Below, one piece after another: positions 25,127-33,543 of a stretch of DNA of 64,000 nucleotides (positions are counted from its first letter, which is position 1; each line of letters opens with the position of its first letter). Below the pieces are notes generated by a model. The model worked only from the letters and a program-made list of their open reading frames with translations, ran no database searches and had not been told where the DNA came from. The stretch is from Oscillospiraceae bacterium (GTDB lineage: Bacteria; Bacillota; Clostridia; Oscillospirales; Oscillospiraceae), in assembly GCA_020025175.1 (NCBI GenBank), contig JAHHSM010000004.1, positions 1 to 64,000 on the forward strand. The letters are read 5' to 3'. The position numbers were made by a program, and so were the translations under genes.

Positions 25127-25900
25127 ATGGCAAAAATCGTGGCAGTTGTCAACCAGAAAGGCGGCGTAGGCAAAACGACGACCTGTGTCAGCCTGACGGC
25201 CGCATTGAAAGAGAAAGGAAAAAATGTACTGCTGTGTGACTTTGATCCTCAGGCAAACTCCACCTCCGGCATGGGCGTGGATAAAACGGTATCTTCCGGC
25301 ATCTATGATGTTTTGATCAACGGTACAGATGTGGAAAAAGCCGTTGTGCCCACCAACTGGGGCGATGTGCTTCCCTCCTGCAAGAGCCTTGCCGGTGCAG
25401 GCATTGAAATGATCGGTATGGAACAGCGGGAATTTCTGCTGAAAGAAGCACTGGAAATTCTCTCCCCACGCTATGACTATATTTTCATTGATTGTCCTCC
25501 CTCTCTGGAGCTGCTGACGCTGAACGGCCTGTGCGCCGCAAGCACCCTGCTCGTTCCCGTGCAGGGTGAATATTATGCGCTGGAGGGACTGAGTGATCTT
25601 TTGAGCACAGTGCGTATTGTGAAGCGTTCCCTCAATCCCGACATCGAATTGGAAGGCGTACTGCTGACCATGTTTGACGGAAGAACCAATCTGGCAAACC
25701 AGGTTGCCGAAGAAGTGAAGCGCTACTTCCCCGGCAAAGTTTATGCCACTGTGATTCCCCGTACCGTGCGTCTGTCCGAAGCACCCAGCTTTGGCAAGCC
25801 AATTACGGCATATGACCATTCCGGCCGCGGAAGCGAGGCATATCTGGCATTGGCAGATGAATTTTTGCAAATCAACGGCGATCAAGCCGCCAAAAAATAA
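25127..25900 (+). CDS. parA: chromosome partitioning ATPase ParA (Soj)
   Basis: A 257-residue ATPase. The deviant Walker A KGGVGKTT is at residues 11-18, Walker A' CDFDPQAN follows, and Walker B is YIFIDCPPSLELL. The protein forms ATP-dependent dimers on DNA that act with ParB-parS to segregate origins and regulate DnaA. The ATG at 25127, with CAGGAGG 11 bases upstream, gives the family N-terminus MAKIVAVVNQ; the longer frame to 25088 is not needed. parB follows 17 bases downstream. Confidence 0.96.
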   Translation: MAKIVAVVNQKGGVGKTTTCVSLTAALKEKGKNVLLCDFDPQANSTSGMGVDKTVSSGIYDVLINGTDVEKAVVPTNWGDVLPSCKSLAGAGIEMIGMEQREFLLKEALEILSPRYDYIFIDCPPSLELLTLNGLCAASTLLVPVQGEYYALEGLSDLLSTVRIVKRSLNPDIELEGVLLTMFDGRTNLANQVAEEVKRYFPGKVYATVIPRTVRLSEAPSFGKPITAYDHSGRGSEAYLALADEFLQINGDQAAKK

Positions 25901-25917
25901 AAAAGGAGATATCTTCT

Positions 25918-26811
25918 ATGGCAAGAACTATGCAAAAGGGCCTCGGCAAGGGTCTTGGCGCGTTGCTGGGCGATACCTCACCCCTCACAGCGCAAGGCGG
26001 CGAAACCAGTGGCGCAACCATGCTGCCCATTGCCAAAGTAGAGGCTTACCGTAAACAGCCGCGCAAAAACTTTGACGATGAAGCATTGCAGGATCTGGCT
26101 GAATCCATTCGCACCCACGGCATTATTCAACCCCTGACCGTGCGCAAGCTCTCATCCGGCTATTATCAAATCATTGCCGGTGAGCGCCGCTGGCGCGCAG
26201 CCCGTCTGGCAGGTTTGAGCGAAGTGCCCGTGCTCGTCATTGAAGCCGATGACCGCAAGGCCATGGAGCTGGCAATGATTGAAAACCTCCAGCGTGAAGA
26301 CCTGAATCCGATCGAAGAAGCGGAGGGCTATAAAATCCTTATGGAGGATTATAACCTGACCCAGGAGGAAGCTGCGGAACGGGTGGGAAAAAGCCGCAGC
26401 AATGTTGCCAATATCCTGCGTCTTTTAAATCTTTGCGCCCCCGTGCGCACCATGCTCTCTGAAGGGAAGCTCTCCACCGGTCATGCCCGCGCACTTCTCC
26501 CCCTCAAAGCCGCTGCTCAGGAAAAAGCAGCGCAAGCTGTGGTGGAAGGCGAGCTGAGCGTTCGTCAGACGGAAGCACTGGTCAAAAAATTACAAGCACC
26601 AGCCAAGCCCGAAAAAGTGGTGGAGCAGCCAAAGGGTGTTGATTATGTGGCAGAGGCTGCAAAGCAGCTGTCCGGGCATCTTTCTCGTGGCTGCCGCATT
26701 GTCGCCGGTAAGAAGAAAGGTAAAATTGAGCTGGAATACTACGATATGGACGATTTAAACGACCTGATTGATGCCCTGTCCACATTAAATGTAAAAAAGC
26801 ACAGCAACTAA
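25918..26811 (+). CDS. parB: chromosome partitioning protein ParB (Spo0J)
   Basis: A 297-residue CTP-dependent DNA clamp. N-terminal KGLGKGLGALLGD is the ParA-stimulating peptide. The CTP-binding box is GERRWRAARLAGL (88-100), and the helix-turn-helix is TQEEAAERVGKSRSNVANILRL with R160, the ParB-type specificity residue (Noc has Q). The C-terminal dimer domain ends in lysine-rich sequence. Its target sites lie just upstream of parA, and a fourth-like site is in miaA. Confidence 0.96.
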   Translation: MARTMQKGLGKGLGALLGDTSPLTAQGGETSGATMLPIAKVEAYRKQPRKNFDDEALQDLAESIRTHGIIQPLTVRKLSSGYYQIIAGERRWRAARLAGLSEVPVLVIEADDRKAMELAMIENLQREDLNPIEEAEGYKILMEDYNLTQEEAAERVGKSRSNVANILRLLNLCAPVRTMLSEGKLSTGHARALLPLKAAAQEKAAQAVVEGELSVRQTEALVKKLQAPAKPEKVVEQPKGVDYVAEAAKQLSGHLSRGCRIVAGKKKGKIELEYYDMDDLNDLIDALSTLNVKKHSN

Positions 26812-26848
26812 AACTATTTTGTCGCAGTGAAAGGACTGACGAACTCCC

Positions 26849-27448
26849 ATGAAAATTGAAAAGCGTGACGAAGCAGCAGAATCTTCTGCGCCTGTGTCAA
26901 CTGCTCCCCAGCAAAACGCCCCCACGCACAAGCCCGTTGTCAAATATCTGGTGATCCTGTTTATTATTGCTGTTGCTCTGATTCTCGCCTCTTTTGTAAT
27001 GAATCAGCACAGCAATGCCAAAGTATTGCAGGAATTGCAGGGGCAGGTGGAAACTTTGCAGCAGCTTCAGAATACAGAAGCAAAATATCACGAAGCCATG
27101 GCGGAAATAGAAGCTCTGAATAAGCAAATTGAGGAGTTGACCGTGAAAAATGAGGAGGCTGCCAGTGCGCAGCAGGCGCTGGAACTTCTTTGGCAGCTTG
27201 AGCATTTATATGCTGACGGCAAAAATGATGCATGCCACGCGATCATTAAGGACTTGAAACAGGATGATCTGTATCTCCTCCTCCCTGCCAACGCAGAAGG
27301 AAAAGAAGATTCAAAATATGAATCTCCTGCTGCCGCCTTTCAGCGGATTGACGAAGCACTGAATCCCACAGAGAAAGCCGATGCTTCCGGGGATGATAAG
27401 GCCGCCACCCAAAAGGATGGAGCTGCCACCGAAAAGGATGCGCAATAA
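26849..27448 (+). CDS. hypothetical membrane-anchored coiled-coil protein
   Basis: A 199-residue protein of no recognised family. Residues 1-30 are polar and cytoplasmic, 31-51 form one membrane helix (VKYLVILFIIAVALILASFVM), 55-110 are a strongly predicted coiled coil with repeated Q/E/L heptads, and 150-199 are low-complexity A/K/D/E-rich. It starts 37 bases after parB and ends 35 bases before serS, so it is likely transcribed with parAB. A structural or envelope-linked role is possible but not shown. Confidence 0.75.
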   Translation: MKIEKRDEAAESSAPVSTAPQQNAPTHKPVVKYLVILFIIAVALILASFVMNQHSNAKVLQELQGQVETLQQLQNTEAKYHEAMAEIEALNKQIEELTVKNEEAASAQQALELLWQLEHLYADGKNDACHAIIKDLKQDDLYLLLPANAEGKEDSKYESPAAAFQRIDEALNPTEKADASGDDKAATQKDGAATEKDAQ

Positions 27449-27483
27449 TTTGATCAATATTTATAATTTAGAGGTGTAAATCT

Positions 27484-28791
27484 ATGTTGGATATGAGATT
27501 TCTCCGTGAAAATCCGGAGATCGTAAAGGAAAATATCAAAAAGAAATTCCAGGACTTCAAACTGCCTCTGGTCGATGAAGTCATTGCTCTGGATGCGGAA
27601 AACCGTGCTGCCATCACCGAGGCAAGCGAGCTGCGCGCCCAGCGCAACACCCTGTCCAAGCAAGTGGGTATGCTGATGGGCCAGGCAAAAAAAGACCCCA
27701 GCAAGCTGGAAGAAGCAGAAGCTGTGAAGGCACAGGTCAAGGCAAATGCGGACCGCCTTGCGCAGCTGGAGGAAACAGAAGCTGATTTGGAGCAGAAAAT
27801 TCACAAAATCATGCTTCAAATTCCTCAAATCATCGATCCTTCTGTTCCCATTGGCGAGAGTGATGCATTTAATGTAGAAGTTGAGCGCTTTGGCGAGCCT
27901 GTTGTGCCCGATTTTGAAGTGCCCTATCACACCCAGATCATGGAGTCCTTCAACGGTATTGATCTGGATGCCGCAGGGCGCGTTTCCGGCAACGGTTTTT
28001 ATTATCTTCTGGGTGATATCGCACGTCTGCACGAAGGTGTTTTGGCTTACGGCCGTGATTTTATGATTGATAAGGGCTTCACCTACTGCATCCCCCCCTT
28101 CATGATTCACGGAAACGTGGTGGAAGGTGTCATGAGCCAGACTGATATGGACGCCATGATGTATAAAATTGAAGGCGAGGATCTCTATTTGATCGGCACT
28201 TCCGAACATTCTATGATCGGTAAATTTATTGACCAGATCATCCCCGAATCTTCCCTCCCCCAAACCCTGACTTCCTATTCTCCGTGCTTTCGCAAGGAAA
28301 AGGGCGCCCACGGCATTGAAGAGCGCGGTGTTTACCGTATTCATCAGTTTGAAAAGCAGGAAATGATTGTGGTCTGCAAGCCTGAGGAATCAATGGAATG
28401 GTATGAAAAAATGTGGCGCTACAGCGTAGAGCTGTTCCGCAGCTTGAATATTCCCGTGCGTCAGCTGGAGTGCTGCTCCGGTGATTTGGCCGATTTAAAG
28501 GTTAAAAGCTGCGATATCGAAGCCTGGTCCCCCCGTCAGCAGAAATACTTTGAAGTCTGTTCCTGCTCCAATCTGGGTGATGCGCAGTCGCGCCGCCTGA
28601 AAATTCGCGTTAAGGGTGACGATGGCAAGACTTACCTTGCTCACACACTGAACAACACCTGCGTTGCTCCTCCCCGCATGCTGATTGCATTTTTGGAAAA
28701 CAATCTCTGCGCTGACGGCTCCGTAAAAATTCCCGAAGCACTGCGTCCTTACATGGGCGGTAAAGAAGTGCTGATTCCCGTCCAGAAGTAA
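27484..28791 (+). CDS. serS: seryl-tRNA synthetase
   Basis: A 435-residue class II synthetase. The N-terminal antiparallel coiled-coil arm (about 25-105) binds the long variable arm of tRNA-Ser. Motif 2 is FRKEKGAHGIEERGVYRIHQFEKQEM and motif 3 is NNTCVAPPRMLIAFLENN. The start at 27484 reads MLDMRFLRENPEIVKENI, the normal N-terminus. Only 35 bases precede it, leaving no room for a T-box leader. Confidence 0.98.
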   Translation: MLDMRFLRENPEIVKENIKKKFQDFKLPLVDEVIALDAENRAAITEASELRAQRNTLSKQVGMLMGQAKKDPSKLEEAEAVKAQVKANADRLAQLEETEADLEQKIHKIMLQIPQIIDPSVPIGESDAFNVEVERFGEPVVPDFEVPYHTQIMESFNGIDLDAAGRVSGNGFYYLLGDIARLHEGVLAYGRDFMIDKGFTYCIPPFMIHGNVVEGVMSQTDMDAMMYKIEGEDLYLIGTSEHSMIGKFIDQIIPESSLPQTLTSYSPCFRKEKGAHGIEERGVYRIHQFEKQEMIVVCKPEESMEWYEKMWRYSVELFRSLNIPVRQLECCSGDLADLKVKSCDIEAWSPRQQKYFEVCSCSNLGDAQSRRLKIRVKGDDGKTYLAHTLNNTCVAPPRMLIAFLENNLCADGSVKIPEALRPYMGGKEVLIPVQK

Positions 28792-29011
28792 TTTTTTATC
28801 CATCTCTTCTGTTTTTACACAAAAAACAGCTCTGTTTTAGAGCCGATAACACAGAGCTTTATCGAGGGTTGGGTCATTTTTTGATTTTTTATCGGCTCTA
28901 TTTCGATTTTCCGCGCAAACCATTGCGCTGCAACGGTTTGCGGATGCGTATTTTAATCTGTTGCTGTTTTACGCATAGAAAAAGAAAATTTTTAGTAAGG
29001 AGACTCCATCC
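28792..29011 (+). other. structured leader region upstream of mscL
   Basis: This 220-base gap contains inverted repeats: GAGCCGATAA (28840-28849) with TTATCGGCTC (28889-28898), an inner GCTCTG/CAGAGC pair that is partly exclusive with it, and CGCAAACC (28914-28921) with GGTTTGCG (28935-28942). No hairpin is followed by a clean T run except the stretch near 28875-28888. The arrangement allows alternative folding in the mscL mRNA leader; no known riboswitch class was recognised. Confidence 0.45.
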
Positions 29012-29509
29012 ATGGCAGATTTAGAAAAAGCCCGTGGTTTTATCGGAGAATTCAAAACCTTTATTGCCCGAGGCAATGTAATGGATATGGCTGTCGGTGT
29101 GATCGTGGGCGGTGCCTTTGGTAAAATTACCACCTCCCTTGTCAACGATGTTGTGATGCCTGCCATTTCCATGCTGACCGGCGGCACCAATTTTACGGAT
29201 TGGAAATTCGTTTTAAAAGATGCGGTACTGGCTGCCGATGGTGTGACCGTGGAATCTGCGGAGGTTGCCATCAAATATGGCAGCTTCCTTTCCACTGTTT
29301 TGGATTTTTTGATCATTGCCTTCGTCGTATTTTGTATGGTGAAGCTCATCAACGGCATGCATGACCGCCTGCGCAAAAAGCAGGAAGATGCTCCCAAAAA
29401 AGAGGATGCTCCCACAGAACCCACCCCTTCAAAAGAGGAAATTCTGTTGACGGAAATCCGTGATTTACTAAAAAAACAGGCGGAGGATCACAATGCGTGC
29501 ACTGATTAA
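29012..29509 (+). CDS. mscL: large-conductance mechanosensitive channel MscL
   Basis: A 165-residue channel that opens under membrane tension and protects against osmotic downshock. The N-terminal amphipathic helix and TM1 read FKTFIARGNVMDMAVGVIVGGAFGKITTSLVNDVVMP, the family signature. TM2 is about 91-111 (FLSTVLDFLIIAFVVFCMVKLIN). The cytoplasmic tail carries an extra K/E/P-rich linker before the terminal helix. Its 3' end overlaps rsmG by 17 bases. Confidence 0.97.
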   Translation: MADLEKARGFIGEFKTFIARGNVMDMAVGVIVGGAFGKITTSLVNDVVMPAISMLTGGTNFTDWKFVLKDAVLAADGVTVESAEVAIKYGSFLSTVLDFLIIAFVVFCMVKLINGMHDRLRKKQEDAPKKEDAPTEPTPSKEEILLTEIRDLLKKQAEDHNACTD

Positions 29510-30206
29510 ACAAGGCTTGATTGATATGAATTTGTCCACCCGTGTGCCGGGCAATGCTGCGGAGCATTTATCGCGGTACGGGCAGATACTCCTGGAAAAA
29601 AACCAGGTCATGAATCTCACAGCCATTACCGAGCCTGATCAGGTGGCACAGCTGCACATGCTGGACTGTGCCGCACTGCTGCAATGCTGTGACTTTCAGG
29701 GCAAGCGTCTTTTGGATGTGGGTACCGGTGCAGGCTTTCCCGGCATGGTGCTCAAAATTCTGGTTCCCTCGCTGGACGTAACCCTGCTGGACAGCTTGAA
29801 CAAGCGTCTGGACTGGCTCAACGAAGTGTCCACCGCACTTGCTCTGCGCGACATTCGGACTGTCCACGCCCGCGCGGAGGAAAAAGCCGCCGATGAACAG
29901 TTCCGTGAATCCTTTGATTTTGTCACCTCCCGTGCTGTGGCAGATCTTCGTATGCTGTGCGAGCTCTGCCTGCCCTATGTGAAAGTCGGCGGCGAAATGG
30001 CTGCCATGAAAAGCACCCAGAGCACCGAGGAGCTTTCCGATGCAGGACGCGCCGTTTCGATTTTGGGCGGCCAGATTCTCCCTGCTTTCGATTACACGAT
30101 TCCCGGCACCAACATCACCCACCGTATTGTGCGCATCAAGAAAATCGCACCCACACCGGCAAAGTATCCGCGCCGTTTTGCGCAGATCAAAAAAAATCCG
30201 CTGTAA
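29493..30206 (+). CDS. rsmG: 16S rRNA (guanine-N7) methyltransferase RsmG
   Basis: A 237-residue SAM-dependent enzyme that methylates G527 of 16S rRNA. The SAM-binding motif is LLDVGTGAGFPGMVLKI near residues 72-88; VTSRAVADLRMLCELCLPYVKVGG and KKIAPTPAKYPRRFAQIKKNPL at the C-terminus are family hallmarks. GGCGGAGG precedes the ATG, which overlaps mscL. In many Firmicutes rsmG follows mnmG next to noc; here it has been relocated. Confidence 0.96.
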   Translation: MRALIKQGLIDMNLSTRVPGNAAEHLSRYGQILLEKNQVMNLTAITEPDQVAQLHMLDCAALLQCCDFQGKRLLDVGTGAGFPGMVLKILVPSLDVTLLDSLNKRLDWLNEVSTALALRDIRTVHARAEEKAADEQFRESFDFVTSRAVADLRMLCELCLPYVKVGGEMAAMKSTQSTEELSDAGRAVSILGGQILPAFDYTIPGTNITHRIVRIKKIAPTPAKYPRRFAQIKKNPL

Positions 30207-30249
30207 TACGATTTGATGAACTTTATATTCTCAAAAGGAGTTGACCCGT

Positions 30250-30990
30250 TTGGGGACTGCATATGTTGTTGCTTCCGGTAAAGGAGGCACAGGAAAAACA
30301 TCCTTTGTTGCCGGCGTTGGTTCGGCTCTTGCCTATTCCGGCTACAAAACACTCTGCATCGATGCCGACATCGGCTTGCGCAATCTGGATATTGCCCTGG
30401 GCATGACCGACCGCGTTTTGATGACCTTTGCAGATGTGATCCAGGGCCGCTGCAGTCTGGAAAAAGCTGCCGTTGCCCATCCGCAAATTCCCATGCTGCA
30501 TTTGCTCACTGCACCCATGCAGCGCGATATTGGGCACATTTCACCGGAAGAGATGCGAAGCTTTATTCAGGAGGCAAAGAAACAATTCGACTTTTGCATT
30601 ATCGATGCCCCTGCCGGACTCGGCTCCGGCTTCCGTCTGGCTGCCAGCGGTGCAGACCGTGCTATCATTGTCACCACCACCGACTCTCCCTCCCTGCGCG
30701 ATGCCCAGCATGCCGTGATGGAGCTGTCTGACTATCCCATGCGCTCCCGTCATCTGGTTGTCAATCGTGTGGAAAAGAAGCTGCTGCGCAAGCTGCACCG
30801 CAATATTGATGATGCCATTGATACAGCCGGTCTTCCCCTGATCGGTATTGTCCCGGAAGATACCCATGTGCAGCTTGCCACCAACCGTGAAATTCCGATT
30901 ATCCTCACGGAGTCCAAGGGTGCTGCCAGAGCTTATACCAATATCGCAAAGCGTCTGTGCGGAACCCATATTCCGCTGATGAAGCTCTGA
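30250..30990 (+). CDS. MinD-like septum-site ATPase
   Basis: A 246-residue ParA/MinD-family ATPase with deviant Walker A KGGTGKTS (11-18), CIDADIGLRNLDIALG as Walker A', and FCIIDAPAGLGSGF as Walker B. These match MinD best. A TTG start at 30250, nine bases after AAAAGGAG, is more likely than the TTG at 30241, which touches the ribosome site. The C-terminus (AKRLCGTHIPLMKL) is a weak match to the usual amphipathic membrane helix. No minC, minE or rodA lies nearby, though the next gene is MgsA-like, a common neighbour of minCDE clusters. Confidence 0.85.
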   Translation: MGTAYVVASGKGGTGKTSFVAGVGSALAYSGYKTLCIDADIGLRNLDIALGMTDRVLMTFADVIQGRCSLEKAAVAHPQIPMLHLLTAPMQRDIGHISPEEMRSFIQEAKKQFDFCIIDAPAGLGSGFRLAASGADRAIIVTTTDSPSLRDAQHAVMELSDYPMRSRHLVVNRVEKKLLRKLHRNIDDAIDTAGLPLIGIVPEDTHVQLATNREIPIILTESKGAARAYTNIAKRLCGTHIPLMKL

Positions 30991-31033
30991 GCGCATCCTA
31001 TTGATATCCTATAAAAAGCAATTCTTTATTCGC

Positions 31034-31062
31034 TTTTTACAAACTGAAAATGATATTATAAT
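31034..31062 (+). promoter_or_regulatory. predicted promoter of the mgsA-like gene
   Basis: A perfect TATAAT (31057-31062) follows TTTTTA with a 17-base spacer, or TTTACA with 15. An AAGGGGG ribosome site follows before the ATG at 31085. Confidence 0.5.
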
Positions 31063-31084
31063 ATTAAGAAAGAAGGGGGTTTTT

Positions 31085-31492
31085 ATGAACATCGCCTTAA
31101 TGTCCGAAAACTCAAAAAAGGAGCTGATGGTGCAGTTTTGCATTGCGTACTGCGGTATCCTTGCACATCATTCCATCTGTGCCACAGATACCACCGGTCT
31201 GCTTGTCACAGAAGCAACCGGACTGCCTATCCACCGCTACATGTCCCACGCCCACGGCGGCATCCAGCAAATCGGTGCCCTGCTGGATTTGAATGAAATT
31301 GATATGGTGTTGTTCTTCAAAGATCCGTATTCCGATCAAATGACCGATGATGTAAACTATATTTCGTGCCTGTGCGATGCAAACAATGTGCCTTTTGCCA
31401 GCAATATCGCCACAGCCGAAATTCTGATTCAGGGTCTGAAATACGGCGACCTTGATTGGCGTGATATCGTCAATCCCAAAAACAAGAAATAA
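31085..31492 (+). CDS. methylglyoxal synthase-like protein with altered active site
   Basis: A 135-residue MGS-fold protein aligning over its length with MgsA: MNIALMSENSKKELMVQF, ATDTTGLLVTEATG, GGIQQIGALL, VLFFKDP and SNIATAEILIQGL. Active MgsA has GGDQQ, where the aspartate (E. coli D71) is the catalytic base; here it is isoleucine. The histidine of AHD near the N-terminus and the PHDPD histidine (H98) are also missing, while the TTG phosphate loop is kept. It may be inactive as an MGS, or a divergent binding protein. AAGGGGG precedes the ATG. Confidence 0.75.
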   Translation: MNIALMSENSKKELMVQFCIAYCGILAHHSICATDTTGLLVTEATGLPIHRYMSHAHGGIQQIGALLDLNEIDMVLFFKDPYSDQMTDDVNYISCLCDANNVPFASNIATAEILIQGLKYGDLDWRDIVNPKNKK

Positions 31493-31497
31493 GGTGT

Positions 31498-31530
31498 TCC
31501 CGTGTGGGGCAGCCCTCCACACGGGATGCT
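31498..31530 (+). terminator. terminator-like hairpin after the mgsA-like gene
   Basis: TCCCGTGTGG (31498-31507) pairs perfectly with CCACACGGGA (31517-31526). The following TGCTTCTTCC is only moderately T-rich. Confidence 0.65.
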
Positions 31531-31646
31531 TCTTCCACTGAAATTCTTTGACACAAATGAGATGGCTTTTGGCAGCAGTTCCCTGCAAAACAGGACACAA
31601 AACGACGGAAAAAGGTGCAAAAAAAGGCTCTTTTCCCGTATTTTGC

Positions 31647-31676
31647 ATTGACAGAGCACTTTTACACATACTATAA
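31647..31676 (+). promoter_or_regulatory. promoter of the hisS-aspS T-box operon
   Basis: Consensus TTGACA (31647-31652), an 18-base spacer and consensus TATAAT (31671-31676), directly upstream of the T-box leader. Confidence 0.85.
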
Positions 31677-31682
31677 TAAAGA

Positions 31683-31935
31683 TTACCGTAACGACGGCGC
31701 AGGAGTATATTCGTCTTTCTCCGCACAGAGACTGGGGTCATCGGCTGCAAGCCCCTCTGAGAAACGAGCAGAAGACAGCGCCCGAGCGGGGATGGAAACA
31801 TCCGCGGTTCTCTTCCCGCAACAGAAGATGAAAGGAAAGGATTTTTTTCAGATCCTTTTGAACTTGGGTGGCACCACGAAGCAGTTTTTTATGCTCTCGT
31901 CCCGGGATTTCCGGGGTGGGAGTATCTTTTTTATA
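31683..31935 (+). promoter_or_regulatory. T-box riboswitch, probably tRNA-Asp specific, controlling hisS-aspS
   Basis: The leader has Stem I closed by GGCGC (31696-31700) and GCGCC (31778-31782), with AGTA in the 5' strand of the specifier loop and GAC (31774-31776) on the 3' strand. The T-box motif TGGGTGGCACCACG is at 31865-31878, and a terminator (about 31893-31932) ends in TCTTTTTT. The variable base in GGTGGCACC is C, which pairs with discriminator G73 of tRNA-Asp; tRNA-His has C73 and would need G. Uncharged tRNA-Asp should therefore stabilise the antiterminator. The downstream operon contains aspS, which fits. Confidence 0.88.
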
Positions 31936-31984
31936 TCCCCATTTCCGAAAAAATCAACATCCTAAGGTAAAGGAGTTTTATATC

Positions 31985-33430
31985 ATGGAAAAAATCAAAC
32001 CCCACACCCTCTCCGGCTTTATGGAGCTGCTGCCTGCCCCGCAGCAGCAAATGGAGCGCATGATGCAGATCCTGCGCCAAACCTATTCCCTCTATGGCTT
32101 CACAGCACTGGATACCCCCCAGATCGAAGCAGCAGATGTGTTGCTGGCCAAGGGCGGCGGCGAAACTGAAAAGCAGATTTACCGCTTTCAAAAGGGCGAC
32201 AGCGACCTTGCTCTGCGCTTTGACCTGACCGTACCCCTTGCCAAGTATGTCGCCCTGCACTACAGCGAGCTGACCTTCCCCTTCCGCCGCTATCAGATCG
32301 GCAAGGTCTACCGCGGTGAGCGCGCCCAACGCGGCCGGTTCCGTGAATTTTATCAGGCGGATATCGATGTCATCGGCGACGGTCAGCTGTCCATTGTCAA
32401 TGAGGCGGAAATCCCCTCCATCATTTACCGCACCTTCACCGAGCTGGGGCTTAAACGCTTCCAGATCCGTGTAAACAACCGCAAAATCCTCAACGGCTTC
32501 TACGAAATGCAGGGGCTGAGCAGTGTTTCCGGCGATGTAATGCGCACAGTGGACAAGCTGGATAAGATCGGCGCGGCCAAAGTGCGCGCCTGCCTGGTGG
32601 ATGACTTTTCCGTCAGTGAAGCTGCTGCCGATGCCGTGCTGAATTTCATCTCTATTCAGGGCACCAGCGCGGAAATGCTCGCTGCCCTCGAAGGCTACCG
32701 CGGTAAAAACGAGCTGTTTGACACCGGCTTGGACGAGCTGAAAACCGTGGTGGACTGCGTCCGTGCCTTTGGTGTGCCCGAGGAAAACTTCGCCGTGGAT
32801 CTGACCATTGCCCGCGGTCTGGACTATTACACCGGCACCGTTTACGAAACCACCATGCTGGACCATCCCGAAATCGGCTCCATCTGCTCCGGCGGCCGCT
32901 ACGATAATCTGGCGGAATACTACACCGACAAGCAGCTGCCCGGCGTAGGTATCTCCATCGGTCTGACTCGGCTGTTCTATGTTTTGCAGGAGCAGAAGAT
33001 GCTCAACGATGCCATGAATACTTCCCCCGCGGATGTTATCATCCTGCCCATGAGCGATGATTTGGCGCCTGCCATTTCTCTTGCAACCGCCCTGCGTGCC
33101 GAAGGTGTGCGCACCCAGCTGTACGCTGAACAGAAGAAGTTCAAGGCCCGCATCAGCTATGCAAACAAACTCCATATTCCCTTTGCGGTCTTTCTGGGTG
33201 AAGATGAGATCAACGCCGGCAGCGCCACCGTCAAGGATTTGTACCTAGCCGATGACCTCAGCGATGCGGAAAAGGCCGAGCAGGAGGCAAAGGGGATTTT
33301 CAAGCAGATCACGCTGCCTGTTTCCGATGCAGTTGCGTATGTGAAAAAACGCCTTGCCGAGAACGCACAGCAGCCCCCCATTCTCGACCGCGGCCATATC
33401 ACTGAGAAATACAACCTCCAGCAGCCCTGA
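31985..33430 (+). CDS. hisS: histidyl-tRNA synthetase
   Basis: A 481-residue class II synthetase. Motif 2 lies in FPFRRYQIGKVYRGERAQRGRFREFYQADID, and the HisA motif is ARGLDYYTGTVYET, followed by SGGRYDNLAEYY and GVGISIGLTRLF (motif 3). A C-terminal anticodon-binding domain follows, with an extra tail of about 30 residues. The ATG at 31985 has AAAGGAG before it; frames extending upstream run into the T-box. First gene of the T-box operon, with aspS 113 bases downstream. Confidence 0.97.
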   Translation: MEKIKPHTLSGFMELLPAPQQQMERMMQILRQTYSLYGFTALDTPQIEAADVLLAKGGGETEKQIYRFQKGDSDLALRFDLTVPLAKYVALHYSELTFPFRRYQIGKVYRGERAQRGRFREFYQADIDVIGDGQLSIVNEAEIPSIIYRTFTELGLKRFQIRVNNRKILNGFYEMQGLSSVSGDVMRTVDKLDKIGAAKVRACLVDDFSVSEAAADAVLNFISIQGTSAEMLAALEGYRGKNELFDTGLDELKTVVDCVRAFGVPEENFAVDLTIARGLDYYTGTVYETTMLDHPEIGSICSGGRYDNLAEYYTDKQLPGVGISIGLTRLFYVLQEQKMLNDAMNTSPADVIILPMSDDLAPAISLATALRAEGVRTQLYAEQKKFKARISYANKLHIPFAVFLGEDEINAGSATVKDLYLADDLSDAEKAEQEAKGIFKQITLPVSDAVAYVKKRLAENAQQPPILDRGHITEKYNLQQP

Positions 33431-33543
33431 GCTACAGTGAATACAAAAAGTAATTTTACTATACAAAAATACAAAATGAAATTAAATTTTTATTTCAAAT
33501 TGTAATAATATTCTATTTTTATACTTTTAGGAGTTGAATTTAT

